NCBI RefSeq assembly: GCF_022965805.1
Contig: NC_133105.1
Span: 27,689,208 to 27,753,207 of the forward strand
Origin: Primulina eburnea
Taxonomy: Eukaryota; Streptophyta; Magnoliopsida; Lamiales; Gesneriaceae
Direction of reading: 5' to 3'
Length of the DNA stretch: 64,000 nt
The position numbers were made by a program, and so were the translations under genes. Positions within the stretch are counted from its first letter, which is position 1, and the number at the start of each line of letters is the position of its first letter. The notes under the pieces were generated by a model. That model saw nothing but the letters and a program-made list of their open reading frames with translations, searched no databases and was not told the DNA's origin. This document shows positions 58,726 through 64,000 of the stretch, in pieces.

Positions 58726-59387
58726 CTGTCCTTCAATTCCTTCAATTCAATTGGTGCCATTCTGTACGGAGCTCTAGAAATCGGAACTGTACCTGGCATC
58801 AATTCAATGCTGAAGTCTACCTCTCGGGCTGGAGGCAATCCCGGAATCTCATCTGGAAAGATGTCAGCAAACTCACATACCACTGGCAGGTCTGCCAATG
58901 ATGGACTTGACTTCAGTACATTTACTGAATAGACAAGGAATCCCTCTGCTCCTTTCTGCAACAATCGAGTCATAGATAATACGGATATTAGAAGAATTCT
59001 CGATCTAGAACCCTTACCGTAAAATTTCCACTCTTCAGCCATATCTGGTCTGAATCTTACTACCTTGTGCAAACAATCCACAGTCGCTCTGTACTTCGTC
59101 AACATATCAATACCGATAATACAATCAAAATCGGACAACCCAAGCACAATGCAATCTAATTCAATCTCATGTTCGTCATACTGTAGTACACAATGTTTAA
59201 CAGAATTTACGGATATCAAACTTGTCCCCAAAGGAGAAGAGACAGACACTACAGTAGCTAAAGACTCTACAGGCAATGCATGACTTAATGCAAATCGTTC
59301 AGAAATAAATGTATGTGAAGCACCGGTATCAATCAATACATAAGCAGGGTAACCTATATAAAGAACAGTTACCTGCCACAACGTCAT
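58653..59387 (-). pseudogene. Protease and pre-RT region of element C
   Basis: [19 protein letters not shown] gives an intact DTGA active site. Then LSDFDCIIGIDML, FYGKGSRSRI, FPDEIPGLPPAREVDF and [14 protein letters not shown] one-base shift near 58730 moves into the RT frame (58725 piece). Confidence 0.87.
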
Positions 59388-59419
59388 CTGGTGCTTCCTT
59401 GGCCTGTTCCTCTGTCAAA

Positions 59420-60481
59420 GCAAATACTCTGGCCTGCTGTCTAGGAGGTTGGCTAACAGTCTGGCTACCTCCTGGCCTCTGCTGTGACTGAGCTGGCACC
59501 AGGCTGGAATGTGTGGACAGCGGCTGATCGTCTCTCAGTCTGTGCTGCTGATCACGATGACTCGGCTCCCTGAGATCTTTGGGACCCTCTCGGTGGACAC
59601 ACTTTATCGAAGTGTCCCGGTTGCTTACAGATGTTGCAAATACCAGTCACTCCCTGGCATTGCTCAGTTGCATGCCTTCCTCCGCAAGTCTTACAATAAA
59701 CTCCAGTGTAACTCTGGCTCGTTCGGGAACCACCTGAGTTAGAAAAACTACTACCAGATTTCTTAAATTTCTTTCCTCTGGCTTTCAAAAATTCTTTCTC
59801 CGCTCCACTGCTGATGCCACCCTCAAATCTGGGAGGTGGTTGCTGTGGTTTCGGTGCTGGAGGCACAAATGAAGCCCCTTTCTGTCTCATAAGACCGGCT
59901 TCTGCTCCCTTGGCTCTGTTCAGGGCGTCAGTAAAGTTATTCGGTCGCCCAGTGTTCACCAATGTAAAAATTCCTGGGTTCATGCCATTGATGAATTGAT
60001 CAGCAGTAGCTTACTCGCTGTCAGCAACACGTGGAGCAAATTTCAACAAGGTGGAGAACTTAGACACATACTCTTCTATGTTCATCTATACCTGCCGTAG
60101 ATTGACAAACTCCGCCCCCTTGTCTTTTCTATACGACACTGGAAAGAATCGTTGATAAAATTCAGTTCTAAAGACATTCCAGGTGATAGTCGTACCACTA
60201 TGCTCCAAAGCCCTTTTTATCGTAATCCACCAGTTCTTTGCAACATCGTGTAACTGGTGTCCAATCAACCGAATACGTCGCTCATCTGTATACTCCAAGG
60301 AGTCAAACAGCGTTTCAATATCATCAAGCCAACTATCGCACTCCACAGCGTTCTCTGTTCCTTTCAAAGTTGGCGGATGAAATGACTGAAATCTTTTCAG
60401 TAACGTTTCCATTGGAGTCGGTGTAACATCCATTGGAGGATTTGATGTACTGCCCTGTTCTGGTATTCTTCTCGGAGGCAT
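59420..60481 (-). pseudogene. Gag of element C
   Basis: ATG at 60481, MPPRRIPEQGSTSNPPMD. The gag domain (FHPPTLKGTENAVECDSWLDDIE) runs to TAG at 60088-60086 in place of a Gln, then TAA near 60012. The second half, from 59983, has zinc knuckles CKTCGGRHATEQC and CNICKQPGHFDKVC near 59690-59590. A frameshift near 59560 precedes the protease. Confidence 0.87.
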
Positions 60482-60718
60482 ATCTGAAACTCAAAAGGGT
60501 TAGCAATCACATAACAATATGACTCAACCCCTTTCTGATCATCTTACCTCTGATCAGGAATCGGTTCTGATTCATACCCAATAATACATATCACTAATCA
60601 AATTAGATAATTCAAATAACATGTATTAAAGTAGTAAAACATGCTAGCATTCAGAAGCAGGAAAGAAAACTCAATCTACCCCGCTCACTAGCTCCTATCT
60701 CAGTCTAAAGGATCCATC
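60482..60718 (-). other. 5' leader of element C
   Basis: Untranslated, between PBS and gag ATG; no ORF. Confidence 0.6.
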
Positions 60719-60730
60719 GCTCTGATACCA
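60719..60730 (-). other. Primer-binding site of element C (tRNA-iMet)
   Basis: The minus strand reads TGGTATCAGAGC, five bases inside the 5' LTR end (…CCCCACA). Confidence 0.9.
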
Positions 60731-60735
60731 CCTGT

Positions 60736-62092
60736 TGTGGGGACCCAGACGCTAATCATCTTCTTAATCGTTATTGAGACTAATTTAATCAATTATAATC
60801 AACACGGTCTAATTTTTTTAAAAAAATGTACATTATCAATGGCGGAACGTAATGGCATACATCTTAAAATACGTGTTAGTATTAAAAGTAAAAGTCTTGC
60901 ACTATATACAAACAGTCTAAAATAAGGTTTAACAACTATATATCAAGTGTTTAAACCCTATCTCTAGTCCAAGTCTGGAGTCTCCACTCTAATCTCGATC
61001 TTTCTTCACCTCTGTGACCCTGAACCTGCCCCACCTGTTGCCATGAACACATACAAACACAAAAACAGCCGGATAACTCTGGTGAGAATAAAATCCCAGT
61101 ATAAAAAATATATTCATGCAATCATATAAAACATATATAAAAGCATAAACAGACATCAAAACATGTATCTAATCTGACTACATGAATTAATGACTCGTTC
61201 TCTCATCTCAATTCATTTCTAATCTAGGGATCCCGATCTAATTTAGACTTGGGGATGCTATATCGAATATCTACAATAGAAGTCAATCTACATCTAAGCT
61301 CATCGATATACCACAAGTCTAGGGTCTTAGCGGTTCTGTCCAAGACTTGACGGTTCTGCCCTAGCTAGGCTGATCTGCCCTAGACTCGAATTCTTGCTTT
61401 GCTAAAATTCAATAGACTAAATATATCAATCTGATAATTTGCAAATATCAATGTAATTAAATAAAGTATGTGATTTAGGGAAACTCAAGTCGAACCTAAC
61501 TCGAGTTGTGCAATCTCGAATCAACATTTATTTATACCTTTCGTTCTGTCGCTTTAATAAAATCGAAGTCTTGACTCAAAGTTTGTCACTGTTCAATCTA
61601 GCAATGACAATATCAATATACTGTATCAATATTCTAATCAAATCACGACATCTCTGTTTTATCAAATTCTGACGGTACAACAGTACAATCCTGCGATACC
61701 GGTGATACCATACCAGTATATACTACTTCCAATAATTTATAATCAACCACCGTGCAAATCTGACAACAATTTTAATCAATTTCATTCTAAAAATCATAAC
61801 AATATGATATCCGTTTCTTGATCCGACTTCGATTCTACAATGTCTATTATGTCAAGAACACCATATATGAATCGTATCTGATTCTGGACATAGCATAATT
61901 TCAAATCTTAACAAAACGTAACGAAACTTACGTCCTGTAGTAGCTGTCATTGCCAGGAACACGGTGTCGTACTCGGATTTAAATTTGGACGGCCGGATTG
62001 ATCGTAAATCAAATTCTAAAATCAAGAAGCAATTCCTTCCTCCAAATCCGATTTTTGTTCCCTTTTTCTTAATTGCACGTATATACATATAC

Positions 62093-62143
<51 letters not shown>

Positions 62144-62307
62144 CTGCATGATTCAGCAACGTGGCCCGTTCCTTTGTAAAACACGTCTCGCGCATATACA
62201 TCTTTTTATGCCGAATTCAAACCATGTCCCGATTAATCCTCTTATAATCATGTCAAATTATAATTCAATAATTACAGATTACTAGGATAAAATTCTTGGG
62301 CATTACA
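60736..62307 (-). repeat. Element C 5' LTR
   Basis: 1572 bp, ends ACCCCACA/TGTAATGCC as in the other LTR. It holds the roughly 130-bp block missing from the 3' LTR and a (TA)n tract at about 62080-62140. Scattered point differences from the 3' LTR show it is older than element A. Confidence 0.9.
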
Positions 62308-62680
62308 TTAACCTAGCCTCCAAAAAGTCTTTTTTTTGTCAAACATCGATTACCGATTTAAAATACGACTCGACCTGTAAAAATATCTCAAAAGACACCA
62401 TTTTTGAAATTTTATATTTAATATGCCATATATTAAATAATTAAAAATAATCATTTAAGAAAATATTTTTCCTTTATAGTCCTCGATCTCCGTTCTTCGG
62501 TCGCGTCTCGAATAAGAATTGAAACACATTTTTTATGCATTATAATAGTGAAAGCATATTTTAAATATGTAAACATGCCTACCATTTAATTAATGCAATT
62601 TAAATCATTTAAGTAAGTATTTTACATTTTTCTTAGATTTGCATGCAGTTAGATTACGTTATCGCATTTTGGACCTTACA

Positions 62681-63090
62681 AACATTACTCATTATTCCTA
62701 ACCTAGGCCATGCTCGAAGTCCTAGCCATTCCCGAAGCACAGCACATGCTTAAAGCACTATCCATTCCCTAAGCTTCACCCTTCAATATCATAGCCTATA
62801 CCCTAAGCCCGATCATGTGCATATTCCCAAAGCGCTAACCCTGTCTCACCATTTTCATCATTCCTTAACTCCTTATTTATGCTTAAAGTCTCACTAGTAT
62901 TCTGACCCATCATTTTGATCATTCTTTAACTCCTTTGGTGATGCCCTAGAAAGAGCCTAGTTTAGCCTTGGACTTAGGTAGGAAGGGAGGACCAAAGTAA
63001 TACCAGTCGAGAGTTGGTCTCAGGAAGCCAAAAAGAGACCGGGTGGAAGCAAGCCTCGTAAAGAATGAGTAACATGTTTAAAAAAATCAC
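62681..63090. other. Flank of R1, no gene seen
   Basis: Starts with AACAT, a candidate R1 TSD whose partner is outside the window. It contains loosely repeated phrases (cctaagc, cattccc). No coding or structural feature is supported. Confidence 0.4.
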
Positions 63091-64000
63091 AGGCATATAG
63101 AAACCTGGGAAGCATATCATAACAAAATGGACTCATACAAACCCGGACTCATTCTCGGCCGAGCAAGACAGAGTTGAATGATACCGCACGGGCGGAAATG
63201 GTGTCTGGCCAGGCAGGGAAGTCCTTGGCATCCCGAGCACTAGCAGCACTTTGGAGTCTTTCCTGACCAAGAAAGACAGGGTACTCGAGAAGATTAAGCT
63301 AAATGATTGTAGAACTTGTACACCGGTAATCGAGGGGTCTGTTCTTCTATTAGACCCGGGCTCATCTTACCCGATCATTACCAAGAACCATCCAGGTTGG
63401 TTCCTTCGTACTCAGACCGAACACGAGGAGATGGGATAGGGGCCCATAAGTATGGGTAAACATACCTCGTAATCATTAACATGACAATCTGTGCCCATGA
63501 CAAGACCATGGACGGTATGGGTCGCCATGTCTACTGTCAGAAGGTAGGGTATGGATAGATGTATAACAAGGAACAAAGTCCAGGCGTTGCAATCAAGGAA
63601 TATTTTCACCTATAAATACCCAGGTTTTCTCATTCATTTGAGACATGAGATGTTTCATTCTATTGCATTCAAAAAAATTTCTTTCTACTTAGCGTGCCCT
63701 TTACTGATTTGAGTGTTGGAGTGGCATGACGGAAACTTTTCTAACATCCACTGAAATGTTTTTGTTGAGTGTGTGCAAATTATATAGACTGAGCTCATCC
63801 TACCAAGTCCAGAATACTCACAAGCCAAGACAGGCCACATAAGTTCATCCTACACAGTTCATAGTACAGCCCTAGGAAAGGCCACTGAGCTCATCCTACC
63901 AGGTTAATAGTACTCACAATGCAGGCCAGACTACCCGAGATATCCTATCAGGTTAAAAAAATTCACAAGGAAATAACACATCTCTGCCTTGTAGATTGGC
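63091..64000 (+). repeat. Possible LTR (U3-R) of a further gypsy element, open at the right edge
   Basis: TATAAATA at 63611-63618 is followed by a C/T-rich leader and the phrase tactgatttgagtgttggagtgg, reminiscent of LTRs of TAT/Athila-type gypsy elements. No LTR border is visible. From about 63787 an imperfect 48-bp tandem repeat (gagctcatcctacca...) runs to the window end. The family call is tentative. Confidence 0.4.
63787..64000 (+). repeat. Imperfect tandem repeat of about 48 bp
   Basis: Four units with the core (gag)ctcatcctacca-gtt-ata-tactcacaa, beginning near 63787, 63839, 63889 and 63934. They are diverged from one another, and the array may continue beyond the window. Confidence 0.65.

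Larger units (their letters stand above)
54463..62307 (-). mobile_element. Element C: Ty3/gypsy, full-length but decayed
   Basis: LTRs at 54463-55909 and 60736-62307, TSD TTAAC at 54458-54462 and 62308-62312, PBS at 60719-60730, PPT at 55910-55921, gag-pol on the minus strand. Domain order and protein style are close to elements A and F. About eight frame breaks. Confidence 0.93.
13799..62680 (-). mobile_element. R1: ancient Ty3/gypsy host element of the whole nest
   Basis: LTR copies at 52236-62680 and 13799-22695 are homologous and share the phrases around ttaacattcattacaacattcaag, aaaatcgtgca and gacttagattgcatgca. Between them, all on the minus strand, are gag (51990-49164), a spacer (49163-26075) and pol (26075-22735), in the right order. 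Removing the inserted elements makes the parts contiguous: C, S1, J, B, the MITE and K each sit cleanly within R1 sequence. The LTR edge at 62680 is followed by AACAT. The left end is outside the window or lost in K. The RT motif style suggests the Tekay/Del lineage. Many stops make it long dead. Confidence 0.82.
52236..62680 (-). repeat. R1 5' LTR, split by element C
   Basis: LTR sequence is 52236-54462 and 62313-62680, about 2.6 kb. It starts on the minus strand at 62680 with TGTAAGGTCC. The inner edge near 52236 is approximate because the PBS is lost. It aligns with the R1 3' LTR at 14003-14654 and 21651-22695. No gene inside. Confidence 0.8.

Overview
This window is plant nuclear DNA, almost certainly heterochromatin from an angiosperm (probably a eudicot). 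No host protein-coding gene, rRNA gene or tRNA gene can be supported. Nearly every base belongs to LTR retrotransposons of the Ty3/gypsy and Ty1/copia superfamilies, stacked inside one another. The diagnostics are TG...CA-bounded LTRs with 5-bp target-site duplications (TSDs), initiator-tRNA-Met primer-binding sites, polypurine tracts, gag zinc knuckles, D-T/S-G proteases, xxDD reverse transcriptases, RNase H and D,D,E integrases, plus a Cassandra TRIM whose LTRs carry 5S-rRNA-like sequence.

The layout resolves as a nest up to six levels deep. The backbone is one old minus-strand Ty3/gypsy element (called R1) running from 62680 leftwards to beyond the window. Its 5' LTR is 52236-62680, gag 51990-49164, a gag/pol intron-like spacer 49163-26075, pol about 26075-22735, and its 3' LTR 22695-13799. 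Inserted into R1 are: element C (gypsy, 54463-62307, minus) in the 5' LTR; a solo gypsy LTR S1 (49743-51563) in gag; a solo copia LTR J (26388-48732) in the spacer; a CRM-like chromovirus B (14655-21650, plus) in the 3' LTR; a palindromic MITE (13817-14002); and a copia element K (ends 13798, plus) that leaves the window on the left. K contains element A (843-7977, minus), a gypsy element with an uninterrupted 1475-codon gag-pol and near-identical LTRs, so it is the youngest full element. J contains gypsy element F (26691-47636, plus). F contains a Cassandra TRIM (32010-45174). Cassandra contains a gypsy element H (32396-44707). H contains another solo copia LTR, I (42176-44225). Seven insertions (A, C, F, J, Cassandra, S1, I) have matching 5-bp TSDs readable on both sides.

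Two observations stand out. First, the Cassandra/H composite has no 5' LTR for H. Cassandra's 5' LTR joins H at the shared PBS, and H's second, truncated LTR joins Cassandra's tiny internal domain at the same PBS. This is the structure expected if an end-joined 2-LTR circle of H recombined into Cassandra's PBS, or if a template switch occurred there. Second, several unrelated LTR families here (A, K/I, S1, B, and weakly F and J) carry arrays of short inverted repeats in U3, often just upstream of a TATA box. The arm sequences differ between families, and in solo LTR I they differ from unit to unit, while the arm-loop-arm plan is kept.

The right edge (62681-64000) lies outside R1. It holds a TATA-bearing, LTR-like sequence followed by a roughly 48-bp imperfect tandem repeat. 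All family assignments come from motif recognition, not from database searches.
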